DNA of 64,000 nt from Ferruginibacter sp. (lineage in GTDB: Bacteria; Bacteroidota; Bacteroidia; Chitinophagales; Chitinophagaceae), in contig JAGOAX010000005.1 in NCBI GenBank assembly GCA_017983695.1, positions 270,804 to 334,803 of the forward strand, read 5' to 3'. The stretch's first letter is position 1. The number at the start of each line of letters is the position of its first letter. This document shows positions 43,137-51,031 of the stretch, piece by piece. Both the position numbers and the translations under genes were made by a program. The notes beneath the pieces are model-generated. The model was not told the origin of the DNA. It did not search any database and worked only from the letters and a program-made list of their open reading frames with translations.

Positions 43137-43637
43137 TTAAAACCTAGTCAATTGTTCTTTTAATAATTTACGGGCAAAATGAATCCTGCTCTTTATTGTG
43201 CCTAATGGTTCTTTTAGTAATGTTGCTATTTCATTGTATTTATACCCTTCAAAATATAACATAAAGGGGTTGCGGAAGATATCCGGCAAATGATATACCG
43301 CCTGCTGAATCTCTTTCATCTTTAGATTACTTTCTGCAGCATTTACAACTGCCAGTTGATTACTGTCTAATAAAAAATCATTAATACTGTTATCAAGTAT
43401 AGTATTTTTCTTTGTTTTGCGGCGGTAGTCATTAATAAAAATATTACGCATAATGGTGTACAACCATGCTTTAATATTTGTACCAGCATTATATTTTTCC
43501 CTGTTAGCCAGTGCCCTTAACATAGTTTCCTGCAACAGATCTTTAGCCGTTTCATTATCCCTTGTTAAGGTAAATGCGAATGGTTTTAAATAAGCAGAAT
43601 TATTGACGACTGCCTGATTAAATTCGATAGATGACAT
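43137..43637 (-). CDS. ECF RNA polymerase sigma factor of the carotenoid locus
   Basis: The 166-residue protein has sigma region 2 (RDNETAKDLLQETMLRALANREKY, IKAWLYTIMRNIFINDYRRK) and region 4 (IFRNPFMLYFEGYKYNEIATLLKEPLGTIKSRIHFARKLL). Its promoter region holds two operators, so it may relay the light-regulated MerR signal to the crt genes. No anti-sigma gene is next to it. Similar sigma genes beside crtI/crtB are common in Bacteroidota. Confidence 0.92.
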   Translation of the reverse strand: MSSIEFNQAVVNNSAYLKPFAFTLTRDNETAKDLLQETMLRALANREKYNAGTNIKAWLYTIMRNIFINDYRRKTKKNTILDNSINDFLLDSNQLAVVNAAESNLKMKEIQQAVYHLPDIFRNPFMLYFEGYKYNEIATLLKEPLGTIKSRIHFARKLLKEQLTRF

Positions 43638-43640
43638 TTC

Positions 43641-43670
43641 TGTTTAATTATTATAATGTAAAGTTAAACA
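43641..43670. promoter_or_regulatory. operator palindrome TGTTTAA-N16-TTAAACA, copy overlapping the promoter
   Basis: A 30-bp site with perfect 7-bp half-sites 43641-43647 and 43664-43670. It covers the -7 box and start region of the sigma/crt promoter, a position expected for repression. Confidence 0.65.
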
Positions 43671-43691
43671 AGTAATATCGATTCGACCAAA
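43659..43691 (-). promoter_or_regulatory. predicted promoter of the sigma/crt operon
   Basis: On the minus strand, TTTG (43688-43691) and TAACTTTA (43659-43666, one mismatch to TAnnTTTG) are spaced by 21 bases. Transcription would begin about 15 bases before the sigma ATG. Operator 43641-43670 overlaps the -7 box. Confidence 0.55.
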
Positions 43692-43695
43692 TTTT

Positions 43696-43725
43696 TGTTT
43701 AATAATTTGTGAAATTAATTAAACA
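43696..43725. promoter_or_regulatory. operator palindrome TGTTTAA-N16-TTAAACA, upstream copy
   Basis: The second 30-bp site has the same half-sites and spacing, with nearly perfect inner symmetry (TGTTTAATAATTT/AAATTAATTAAACA). It lies just upstream of the -33 TTTG; its centre is 55 bp from that of the first site. Confidence 0.65.
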
Positions 43726-43746
43726 CACTATATTTCAACCCTTTAG

Positions 43747-44637
43747 CTATTTTTCGTTAGATAAACCGGATACAAACGCCATCACTTCAGGGAAAGATCT
43801 TTTAAAATTAAGGGGGGGATGAATTTTCTTTTGGTAAGTACAGGTTAGCTGCCCGGAGATAATTACCGGTATATCAGAAAAATTTTGAGTGACGTTGGAA
43901 ATGAATTTATCAAAATTAAAATTTTGTCCAACTGTTGTAAGGTGGGAGTAGAGATAATCAGGTTTTTTAAATTTCACAACATACGCCACATCTTTAAGTG
44001 GCACACTCGACCCCAGGTACACTGTTGCAACACCCCTGCTTTTTAAAAGATAATTCATAAAAAGTAAACCCAGTTCATGATATTCCCCTTCAGGTAAAAA
44101 CAACAGTACCGTTTTATTAACTTTTAAAGATGTTACAATACTATCGATGCCTACAATTAATTTTTGCCTGATTATATTGGTAACAAGATGCTCCTGTGCT
44201 GGATTTATATGATTGGTAAGCCAAAGAATTCCAATCTTTTCCAGGAAGGGAAATATTATTTGTGTAATGGTTCTTTCTATACCCCTTGCACCGATAAATT
44301 TATCCAAAATCATTTCCAGCTTTTCAATATCAATATCAACCATACACTGGATAAGGTCATTTACCATCCGCTCTTGCTGTGCTTCCATCTGGTTAAGTGA
44401 AAGGATTTTTTCCTTCATCTCACCATCATTCATTTTATCAATATGGGATATTTTGTAACCATATTTATTGAGCAGGGCTACATTCAGTATTTTCTTTAAT
44501 TCATCGTTGCTGTAATAACGAATATTGGTGCCGGTACGTTCGGGTTTTATAAAAGAATAGCGCTGCTCCCAGATACGTATGGTGTGCGCTTTAATTCCGG
44601 AAAGATTCTCCAGATCTTTAATAGTAAAGGAATGCAT
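43747..44637 (-). CDS. MerR-family regulator with CarH/LitR-type B12-binding light-sensor domain
   Basis: The 296-residue protein has an N-terminal MerR winged helix (TIKDLENLSGIKAHTIRIWEQRY, IRYYSNDEL). A helical cobalamin-associated domain (about 85-165) follows, then a Rossmann B12-binding domain. It shows the CarH hallmark W139-x9-E149-H150 and the cobalamin lower-ligand motif E185-Y-H187-E-L-G190. CarH repressors bind adenosylcobalamin as tetramers in the dark and let go of DNA in light, inducing carotenoid genes. The residue just after the Trp is Leu (140), where Thermus CarH, as I recall, has the His that caps cobalt after photolysis. It precedes the ECF sigma and crt genes. Confidence 0.88.
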   Translation of the reverse strand: MHSFTIKDLENLSGIKAHTIRIWEQRYSFIKPERTGTNIRYYSNDELKKILNVALLNKYGYKISHIDKMNDGEMKEKILSLNQMEAQQERMVNDLIQCMVDIDIEKLEMILDKFIGARGIERTITQIIFPFLEKIGILWLTNHINPAQEHLVTNIIRQKLIVGIDSIVTSLKVNKTVLLFLPEGEYHELGLLFMNYLLKSRGVATVYLGSSVPLKDVAYVVKFKKPDYLYSHLTTVGQNFNFDKFISNVTQNFSDIPVIISGQLTCTYQKKIHPPLNFKRSFPEVMAFVSGLSNEK

Positions 44638-44681
44638 AAAAACTTGATTAGTACATTGTCATTACAATAATACTATCATTT

Positions 44682-44711
44682 TGTTTAAAAAACAGGAGAA
44701 AAAGATTAACA
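44682..44711. promoter_or_regulatory. degenerate third operator upstream of the MerR regulator
   Basis: TGTTTAA (44682-44688) and ATTAACA (44705-44711, five of seven matches) at the same 16-base spacing lie about 45 bp upstream of the regulator ATG, just beyond a weak -7 box (44665-44672). This suggests autoregulation. Confidence 0.4.
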
Positions 44712-44714
44712 GGA

Positions 44715-45371
44715 TTAAAAATCTCTTTTGGGCAGGTCTTTAAATATTTTATTTACCAGCTGTGTTTTAGGAAAGATGATCGACCAGGCGGTAAGGAAGA
44801 TAATCATAAAATCGGTATAGAGAGAAGCATGTTGCTGGTACCACATTTCCAGCGCCCCTTTAAACGGGTAAATTGTTGCGTACATGGCTTTAGGATCGGC
44901 TGCATCTGAAATCAATTTTTCTTCATCCCGGAAAATAAGTGAGCCGATACCGGTCATTCCTGGTTTGCAATTATAAATTTTCTCACGGATTTCCTGAGGA
45001 TATAACTGAACGCTTACTTCCATCAACGGCCTTGGCCCAACAATACTCATATCTCCCTTAAACACATTGATTATTTGCGGCAGTTCATTAATTTTTGTGA
45101 TACGGAGAAATTTTCCAAAACCGGTTACCCGGGGATCATTACGTAAGGTAATTTCGCCGGTACCAATGTTGGGGCTGTTCTTTAACATGGTGGCAAACTT
45201 CCAGATGTCAAAGGGCTTGTTTTTGTAACCAATGCGTTTTTGTTTGTAAAATACTTCCCGTTCACCGGTAAATAATAAAATTATACAGCTGGGTATTAGC
45301 AGGGGTGATAAAAGTATTAATGCAATAGTTGCTATTAAAATATCGAACACACGTTTTAAAAATAAATACAT
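44715..45371 (-). CDS. initiating sugar-phosphate (polyprenyl glycosyl-1-phosphate) transferase
   Basis: The 218-residue monotopic enzyme of the PglC/WcaJ family has an N-terminal membrane helix (about 8-34), GYKNKPFDIWKFATM, and the core INELPQIINVFKGDMSIVGPRP. It loads the first sugar phosphate on undecaprenyl phosphate for glycan assembly. The usual Asp-Glu dyad reads Asn-Glu here. It heads the low-coordinate end of the polysaccharide locus and is followed by a MerR/carotenoid block. Confidence 0.9.
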   Translation of the reverse strand: MYLFLKRVFDILIATIALILLSPLLIPSCIILLFTGEREVFYKQKRIGYKNKPFDIWKFATMLKNSPNIGTGEITLRNDPRVTGFGKFLRITKINELPQIINVFKGDMSIVGPRPLMEVSVQLYPQEIREKIYNCKPGMTGIGSLIFRDEEKLISDAADPKAMYATIYPFKGALEMWYQQHASLYTDFMIIFLTAWSIIFPKTQLVNKIFKDLPKRDF

Positions 45372-45404
45372 ACTACGCTTTAATAAAAGTTGATTAATGG
45401 TATG

Positions 45405-45469
45405 TTGTACAAGAGTGCGACGCCAATGAAGTTGAAAAATGAATCAAAGGCTGATTACAAAAAATTAAT
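45405..45469 (+). repeat. dispersed leader-type repeat, copy 2
   Basis: Matches 34648-34714 over GCGACGCCAATGAAGT and a following GCTG.T.ACAAAAAA.TAA pattern. It lies between two minus-strand genes. Confidence 0.5.
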
Positions 45470-46595
45470 AACAGCTTTTAATTTTATCACACACTGCCTT
45501 TATCTGTTCATCAGTTATATAAGTGGAGCATGGAATGCTTAAGCAATGCTGGTAAACAAAATCTGATCTGTCAGTTTTATTGTAATACAGGTTGTCTTTA
45601 AACATCCGCAACTGGTTCATTGGCACCCAAAACGGTCGGCTCTGCATTTTATTATCATTCAAAACTTTCAATACTTCTTTTTGTTTTGTTGTCATTATGG
45701 TTGGCATCCACCAGTTGGGTTTTACATCTTCGCTCACCTGCTGAAAACTTATGTCCCCAATACCTTGTAATTCTTTTCTATAAAAATCAATGATTTCGTA
45801 CTTACGTTTTATAAAGCCGGGCAGCTGTTCCATTTGTGCCACACCCATTGCAGCTGCCACATTTACCAGGCGGTAATTATACCCAATTTCGTCATGCATA
45901 TATTCAAACGGATCGCTTTTAGCCTGCGTGGTTAAATGCTTTGCTTTTTTTGCAAGCGCTTCATTATTGGTAACAATCATGCCGCCACCGCCAGTGGTAA
46001 TAATTTTATTTCCATTGTAACTAAATGTACCCATTAAGCCAAAACTGCCTGCATGTTTGCCTTTGTAGTAACTGCCCAATGCTTCGGTACTATCTTCAAT
46101 TACAATTAGATTATGCTGCGCTGCCAATGCAAGCAACCTGTCCATGTCGCACATATTGCCCAGCACATGTACAGGCATTATTATTGGAATACGCCTGCTG
46201 GTTTTTTTATGATAACAAACATTATTTTTCTGCTCAGTTTCATTCGTTAAAAAATCTTCCAGTAAATTCAAATCCATTTGCCAGGTCTTTTCATCGGTAT
46301 CAATTAAGACAGGATCGGCACCTGTATATTTTATGGAATTTAATGTGGCAATAAAAGTAATATTGGGCGTAATGATCAGGTCATTTTGTTTTACATCCAT
46401 CAGCACCAGGCAAATGTGCAGAGCTGTAGTGCCACTGCTGGTTGCTACGGCATATTTTGTGCCGGCAAATTCGGCACTCATTTTTTCAAACTGGTCTACA
46501 TAAGCACCCACACTGCTTACCCAGCCGGTGGTAATGCATTCGGTAACATATTTTAATTCGTTGCCCGCCATATTGGGGCCGCTTAATAATAGCAT
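45465..46595 (-). CDS. DegT/DnrJ/EryC1/StrS-family sugar aminotransferase (LegC/PglE-like)
   Basis: The 376-residue PLP-dependent nucleotide-sugar aminotransferase has GTKYAVATSSGTTALHICL, VIEDSTEALGSYYKGKHAG, and the PLP lysine in FSYNGNKIITTGGGG. Homologues convert 4-keto sugars to 4-amino sugars. With the acetyltransferase at 47735 and the PglC-like transferase it matches three steps of a bacillosamine- or N-acylated amino sugar route; the 4,6-dehydratase is not evident. Confidence 0.9.
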   Translation of the reverse strand: MLLLSGPNMAGNELKYVTECITTGWVSSVGAYVDQFEKMSAEFAGTKYAVATSSGTTALHICLVLMDVKQNDLIITPNITFIATLNSIKYTGADPVLIDTDEKTWQMDLNLLEDFLTNETEQKNNVCYHKKTSRRIPIIMPVHVLGNMCDMDRLLALAAQHNLIVIEDSTEALGSYYKGKHAGSFGLMGTFSYNGNKIITTGGGGMIVTNNEALAKKAKHLTTQAKSDPFEYMHDEIGYNYRLVNVAAAMGVAQMEQLPGFIKRKYEIIDFYRKELQGIGDISFQQVSEDVKPNWWMPTIMTTKQKEVLKVLNDNKMQSRPFWVPMNQLRMFKDNLYYNKTDRSDFVYQHCLSIPCSTYITDEQIKAVCDKIKSCY

Positions 46596-46630
46596 AGCTT
46601 TAATTGGGGTTGATATTTTACAAAGATATT

Positions 46631-46665
46631 AAAAATGCCCTGTCAGTTTAAGGCAGAGCATTTTT
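46631..46665. terminator. bidirectional-looking terminator after the epimerase gene
   Basis: AAAAATGC/GCATTTTT arms with an inner CTG/CAG pair flank an 11-base loop. T runs occur on both strands. It separates the aminotransferase from the SDR gene upstream. Confidence 0.7.
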
Positions 46666-46685
46666 AAAAATCCGATTACTGTTTA

Positions 46686-47657
46686 TTAAATATTTCTAAA
46701 CTTAGGGCCGAAAGAATCTGTTACAATACCGGTTTTTAAAAGCAAGTAAATTTCTTTTACTCCATCAGGTACTGTTTTGGTAATAGTAAAGCCTAATTCG
46801 TTTTTAATTTTATCAAAATTCACTCTATAGTCACGTGGGTCCTCATTCATTTCTACATAATCAACTTTTACATTTGGCACTACTTTGCATACCTCCTCAA
46901 TTATCATTCCTTTGTTATAATTTTCTTCAGTACTACCTACATTAAATACATTCGACTTTACTTTAGCTTCGTCGCTTTCAATAACTAAAACTACAGCACG
47001 GGCCAAATCATCTACATGGCAATAGGGCCTCCAAAATTGTGCACCCCAAATAGGCTGTTCGCCATTTATAGCAGCGTTACGTGTAAATTCGTTTACAGTT
47101 AAATCAAAACGTATCCGTGGCGAAAAACCATACACGGTACTAAAACGCAAAGCAGTGCTGCACATGGCTGTATGTTTTCTATCGTGCATTATATAATTTT
47201 CAAACTTTACTTTTAACTCGGCGTATAAACTTACCGGGTTTAATTCTGATGTTTCGGTAACAAAAGAATCCGGATCTGCCATTTTACCATAATTACTGCA
47301 GGTACTGGCAAATACAAAACGTTTTACACCTGCTTTTTCTGCTGCTTCAAATAATGCCACACTACCATCCCAGTTTGTTGTTCTTGCATCATCGCTGAAT
47401 TTTTTACAGGCAGGGTCTCCAACAATTGCTGCTAAATGCGCTATCGCTTCTACTCCGGCAATTGCTTTTTCAACATCTGCGGTATTTCTAACGTCGCCTT
47501 TTAAAAATTCAAAATTGGGATTCAGCATTACATCGTACAATGCATCGCCACCAAAATTTAAATTATCAAAAGCCCTGACATGATATCCTCTATCTAATAA
47601 TTGACGTACTAAAACAGAACCAATGTATCCGGCTCCGCCGGTAACTAATACTTTCAT
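46686..47657 (-). CDS. NAD-dependent sugar epimerase/dehydratase (extended SDR)
   Basis: A Rossmann MKVLVTGGAGYIGSVLVRQL starts at the ATG at 47657; an upstream TTG would add eight unlikely residues. The catalytic ASTCSNYG and Y-A-E-L-K (YxxxK) are present. The length is 323-324. It likely epimerises or reduces a nucleotide sugar for the glycan. The exact substrate is not readable. Confidence 0.88.
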   Translation of the reverse strand: MKVLVTGGAGYIGSVLVRQLLDRGYHVRAFDNLNFGGDALYDVMLNPNFEFLKGDVRNTADVEKAIAGVEAIAHLAAIVGDPACKKFSDDARTTNWDGSVALFEAAEKAGVKRFVFASTCSNYGKMADPDSFVTETSELNPVSLYAELKVKFENYIMHDRKHTAMCSTALRFSTVYGFSPRIRFDLTVNEFTRNAAINGEQPIWGAQFWRPYCHVDDLARAVVLVIESDEAKVKSNVFNVGSTEENYNKGMIIEEVCKVVPNVKVDYVEMNEDPRDYRVNFDKIKNELGFTITKTVPDGVKEIYLLLKTGIVTDSFGPKFRNI

Positions 47658-47734
47658 AAGTAATGATTTTTTGCGTGGCAAAGGTAAGAAGAACAGTTTG
47701 CAGTTAGCGGTTTATAAACGATAAAATTGGTTGA

Positions 47735-48346
47735 TTATTTTGTATGGGCAGGTACTCCGGTAACTGTTGTATTATCTGCCACATTTTTTACAACCACGGC
47801 CCCTGCACCTATCATGGCATTATTGCCGATTGTAATTCCTTGTCGAACTACAGCATTGGCACCAACAAAAGTGTTGTTGCCAACTTTTACATTGCCGCAC
47901 AACACTGCGCCCGGCCCAATGTGTGCAAAATCGCCAACAATACATTCATGCTCAATAATACAGCTTGTATTACAAATAGCTCCAACACCAATTTTTGCCA
48001 AAGGGTTAATAACTGCATTTGCTGCAACCATTATACCGTTTGGTGCCAGGTTTGCTGATGGGTCAATTACAGCTGAAGGATGGATTGCATTTACCGGATG
48101 TAAGTTTTTTTCAGCCAGCTTACGGAAATTTTTTTCACGTACGGCATTATCACCAATAGCAATAAAAAAATCATTTTCTTTTAATGCTGCAAGCGCTTTG
48201 TCACTATCTTCCTTACCTAACCAGGTTAATAAAAAGGGGTTGTATTGTTTTTCTTCAGTATCGCAATAGCCTGTTACTTTTTTACCGGCAGCAGTAAAAA
48301 TACCATTTACAACAAATCCATGGCCGGAGTATCCTATTATTATCAT
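47735..48346 (-). CDS. NeuD/PglD-type sugar acetyltransferase
   Basis: The 203-residue protein has an N-terminal Rossmann-like part (MIIIGYSGHGFVVNGIFTAAG) and a left-handed beta-helix of hexapeptide repeats (AVIDPSANLAPNGIMVAANAVINPLAKIG, IEHECIVGDFAHIGPGAVLCGNVKVGNNTFVGANAVV). PglD/NeuD relatives acetylate a 4-amino sugar or sialic-acid precursor with acetyl-CoA. The aminotransferase at 45465 would supply the amino group. Confidence 0.92.
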   Translation of the reverse strand: MIIIGYSGHGFVVNGIFTAAGKKVTGYCDTEEKQYNPFLLTWLGKEDSDKALAALKENDFFIAIGDNAVREKNFRKLAEKNLHPVNAIHPSAVIDPSANLAPNGIMVAANAVINPLAKIGVGAICNTSCIIEHECIVGDFAHIGPGAVLCGNVKVGNNTFVGANAVVRQGITIGNNAMIGAGAVVVKNVADNTTVTGVPAHTK

Positions 48347-48353
48347 TGCAGCA

Positions 48354-49520
48354 TTATTGATTGTTTAAATTTAGCAAGGAATTATATGCTGCAAGAATAT
48401 TTTGCCAGATATTTTCCCGTTTGTAGTCTTTTATAATTATATGTTGCAGGTTTAAGGCCATCTGCTGCATTTGCTGTGGATTGTTAATGGCATATTCTAT
48501 CTGCATTTCCATTTGCTGTTCATTAGCCTTTTCAAAAATTAACCCGGTTTGCTGATCTGTAACAATGTCTGCATTACCGGTAATACGGCTGCAGATAATA
48601 GGCAGCTGCATAGCGCCTGCCTGCAACAATACATTAGGAAAACCCTCCCGGTGTGATGGGAAGACAAAGTAGTTGGCAATATGCATATAGTATTCCACCT
48701 GCTGCGTCCATGTAATATGAATAATGTTTGGGTTAGTTTTTATTTGCTGCAGTATGGCTGCAGGTAAAGGGTCCAGTTCATTTTCAAAATCGCCGGTTAA
48801 AATCAATTTAAGGTTAGCATACTTTTTTTGAAGTAAAGAAAAAACGTTCACGAGCTCAACAATACCTTTATCTGCAACTAGCCTGCCAATGCATAACAGG
48901 TAAATAGTATCTGCCGAAAAATTAATACTGGCTTTTACTTCCCCTATTATCTTTTCATCAAGCACATTTTTATTAAACCTGTTAGTATTAATGCCATTGG
49001 TAGATCCCTTACCTATGATCTTTAATTTTTTAACCGTTGTAAATTTATGCTCAACTATATAATTGTATAATGAGCCGCTGTTTGGCCATACCTGGTTTGC
49101 TGCTTTATAAGTAAGTTTTTCAATAAACGTCAGCAGGCGGAGTTTAAATCCTTTTTCCACCATTAATGGCATACCAGCTACAGTGTGTATCCTTATTTTT
49201 ACTCCGGATAATTTTGCTGCCCACATACCCAGTAAACCAGCTTTGGGTGTATGTGTATGTACAATATCAGGTTTTTCCTGTTTAAAAATTCTTATCAACC
49301 TGATAAGACATTTAAGGTCTTGTACCGGGGTAATCTTTCTTGTCATCGGAACAATGATATGCCTGCATTGTTCATTTTGTATTACATCCTGCAGCTCTGC
49401 ACCATCAGCACTCACCATAATCACTTCAAAACCGTTCTCCTTCATAAACTGCATTTGCCCCGGCAATAAATAGCGGAGCGCCATAGGAACTGTGGTAATC
49501 CTTATCAACTTTTTGTTCAT
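48354..49520 (-). CDS. glycosyltransferase family 4 (PglA/CapM-like)
   Basis: The 388-residue GT-B enzyme has an N-terminal KPDIVHTHTPKAGLLGMWAAKL, IHTVAGMPLMVEKG and a C-terminal CIGRLVADKGI and FPSHREGFPNVLLQAGAM. The second Glu of the E-x7-E signature is Gln, as in several related sequences I recall. It is 7 bases from the acetyltransferase gene. It probably adds the second sugar to the lipid-linked intermediate. Confidence 0.9.
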   Translation of the reverse strand: MNKKLIRITTVPMALRYLLPGQMQFMKENGFEVIMVSADGAELQDVIQNEQCRHIIVPMTRKITPVQDLKCLIRLIRIFKQEKPDIVHTHTPKAGLLGMWAAKLSGVKIRIHTVAGMPLMVEKGFKLRLLTFIEKLTYKAANQVWPNSGSLYNYIVEHKFTTVKKLKIIGKGSTNGINTNRFNKNVLDEKIIGEVKASINFSADTIYLLCIGRLVADKGIVELVNVFSLLQKKYANLKLILTGDFENELDPLPAAILQQIKTNPNIIHITWTQQVEYYMHIANYFVFPSHREGFPNVLLQAGAMQLPIICSRITGNADIVTDQQTGLIFEKANEQQMEMQIEYAINNPQQMQQMALNLQHIIIKDYKRENIWQNILAAYNSLLNLNNQ

Positions 49521-49611
49521 ATTTTTTTATTAGCTGAGCTACAGAAAAAACGAAATTAAACGTTATTATAAAAAATGAACTAATAAATATCATCAATTAC
49601 TAAATTTAGAA

Positions 49612-49619
49612 TAATTTTG
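49612..49619 (+). promoter_or_regulatory. -7 element for the plus-strand membrane protein gene
   Basis: TAATTTTG (TAnnTTTG) lies 49 bases before the ATG at 49669. No -33 box is evident. Confidence 0.35.
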
Positions 49620-49668
49620 ATATAACAGTTAGATGTCAGGAATTAAATTTACAAGCTAATACTACTCC

Positions 49669-51009
49669 ATGGGATTTATTGATATTATTTTATTTCCTAT
49701 CTACGTTCTTATATTCTATTTTATTTTTTCGCTGTACCGGAAGCAATTTACCGACCCTGTTTTAAAAAAATATCATCTTTTCGGGTTCTGGATTAAGGTA
49801 TTTGCTGCTTTTGCTTTTACTATTTTCAATTTATATATTTCCAAAGGCGACTCCTGGCTTTTATACCACACAGAAGGAACCAACATCAGGGACCTTATAT
49901 TAAAAGATCCAAAGTACTTCCGGTTTCTTTATGAGTCTGGTAAAGATTTTGACCAGTCATTACTTAAAAACTCATTAAACTTAGGCTATTTTAACGCCGA
50001 GAATAACTACATGGTAGCCCGTTTAACTGCTATATTTTCTTTTTTTACTTTAAACCGCTACATACTTAATAACCTGTTTTTTTCAATGCTGTCATTTACC
50101 GGCGTGTGGCATTTATTCCGGTTTTTTTACGAGCAATATCCTCATTTGCATAAAAAAATTGCATTGGCTGTTTTAATTTTACCCAATTTTGTTTTTTGGA
50201 GTGCCGGAGTTTTAAAAGACCCTTTATGTACTGGAGCTTTAGGTTGGCTTACCTATGCTTTATATGAATTATTTATCAAGAAAAAAAACCTGCTTACAAA
50301 TAGCTTAATACTGTTTATTGCAGGATATTTTTTAGCCATACTTAAATTATATATCCTTGTTTCTTTTGTACCGGTGTTTTCTTTGTTTATTATATTAAAG
50401 AATGTTTCGCTGGTAAATAATAAATTTTTAAGAATTGTGTTAGTTCCGGTTTTATTAGCATTTAGTGTTTTTGGGTTTTTTATTATTTCAAAAAAAATGG
50501 AAAAGCAGCTGGATAAATACGCTGTTACACAATTAAGTACCAGTATGACCAAGCTGCAGGACTCTTATAGTTCAGTTCACTCAGGCAATAATTCTCAATT
50601 TTCGTTAGGGATAGAATTTGACGGTTCCGCAGGGAGTTTAATAAAAATGGCCCCTGCTGCAATTGTTGCCACATTATTCCGGCCATTTATATGGGAAGTA
50701 AGGAATGCATCGCAACTACTTTCTGCTTTTGAAAGCCTTGCCGTTTTAATACTCACTTTTTCCACCCTTTTTAAAGTGGGTATTAAATTCTTTTTCCGAA
50801 CTATAATTAAAGACCCGGCAGTTTTATTTTGTTTTCTATTCTCTATTTTATTTGCATTATTCGTTGGCGCCACCACGCCAAATTTCGGTACATTGGTAAG
50901 GTATAAAATCCCCTGTATGCCTTTTTATGTAATTGCAATTTTCCTTATTAAAAATGCATATAACTTAAAAAAAGAAAGCCTGCTTAATACTAAGCAGGCA
51001 GGAGTGTAG
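49669..51009 (+). CDS. polytopic membrane protein, glycan polymerase candidate
   Basis: I do not recognise a named family. The 446-residue protein has about ten hydrophobic segments. It is clearly related to the partial protein from 63265: both share an N-terminal LFP/LLP-Y...FYFI helix, a GDS-aromatic pair, and a PN/PS-x-x-FW-x-(S/A)-G-(V/L)-x-KD motif (about 170-185) followed by a long amphipathic helix and an LKxYI segment. It is the only plus-strand gene in the polysaccharide block. Wzy polymerases vary strongly in sequence and no other candidate is seen, so a polymerase role is an inference. Confidence 0.72.
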   Translation: MGFIDIILFPIYVLIFYFIFSLYRKQFTDPVLKKYHLFGFWIKVFAAFAFTIFNLYISKGDSWLLYHTEGTNIRDLILKDPKYFRFLYESGKDFDQSLLKNSLNLGYFNAENNYMVARLTAIFSFFTLNRYILNNLFFSMLSFTGVWHLFRFFYEQYPHLHKKIALAVLILPNFVFWSAGVLKDPLCTGALGWLTYALYELFIKKKNLLTNSLILFIAGYFLAILKLYILVSFVPVFSLFIILKNVSLVNNKFLRIVLVPVLLAFSVFGFFIISKKMEKQLDKYAVTQLSTSMTKLQDSYSSVHSGNNSQFSLGIEFDGSAGSLIKMAPAAIVATLFRPFIWEVRNASQLLSAFESLAVLILTFSTLFKVGIKFFFRTIIKDPAVLFCFLFSILFALFVGATTPNFGTLVRYKIPCMPFYVIAIFLIKNAYNLKKESLLNTKQAGV

Positions 51010-51031
51010 TTTTCGAGGGTTTAATATTTTC

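Noticed and set aside
47727..48269. 180-codon plus-strand reading frame
   Set aside because: Antisense to the hexapeptide-repeat acetyltransferase; its regularity mirrors the repeats of that gene.
45465..48346. Complete bacillosamine pathway
   Set aside because: Aminotransferase, acetyltransferase and PglC-like genes fit, but no PglF-type 4,6-dehydratase is evident, so the sugar cannot be named.
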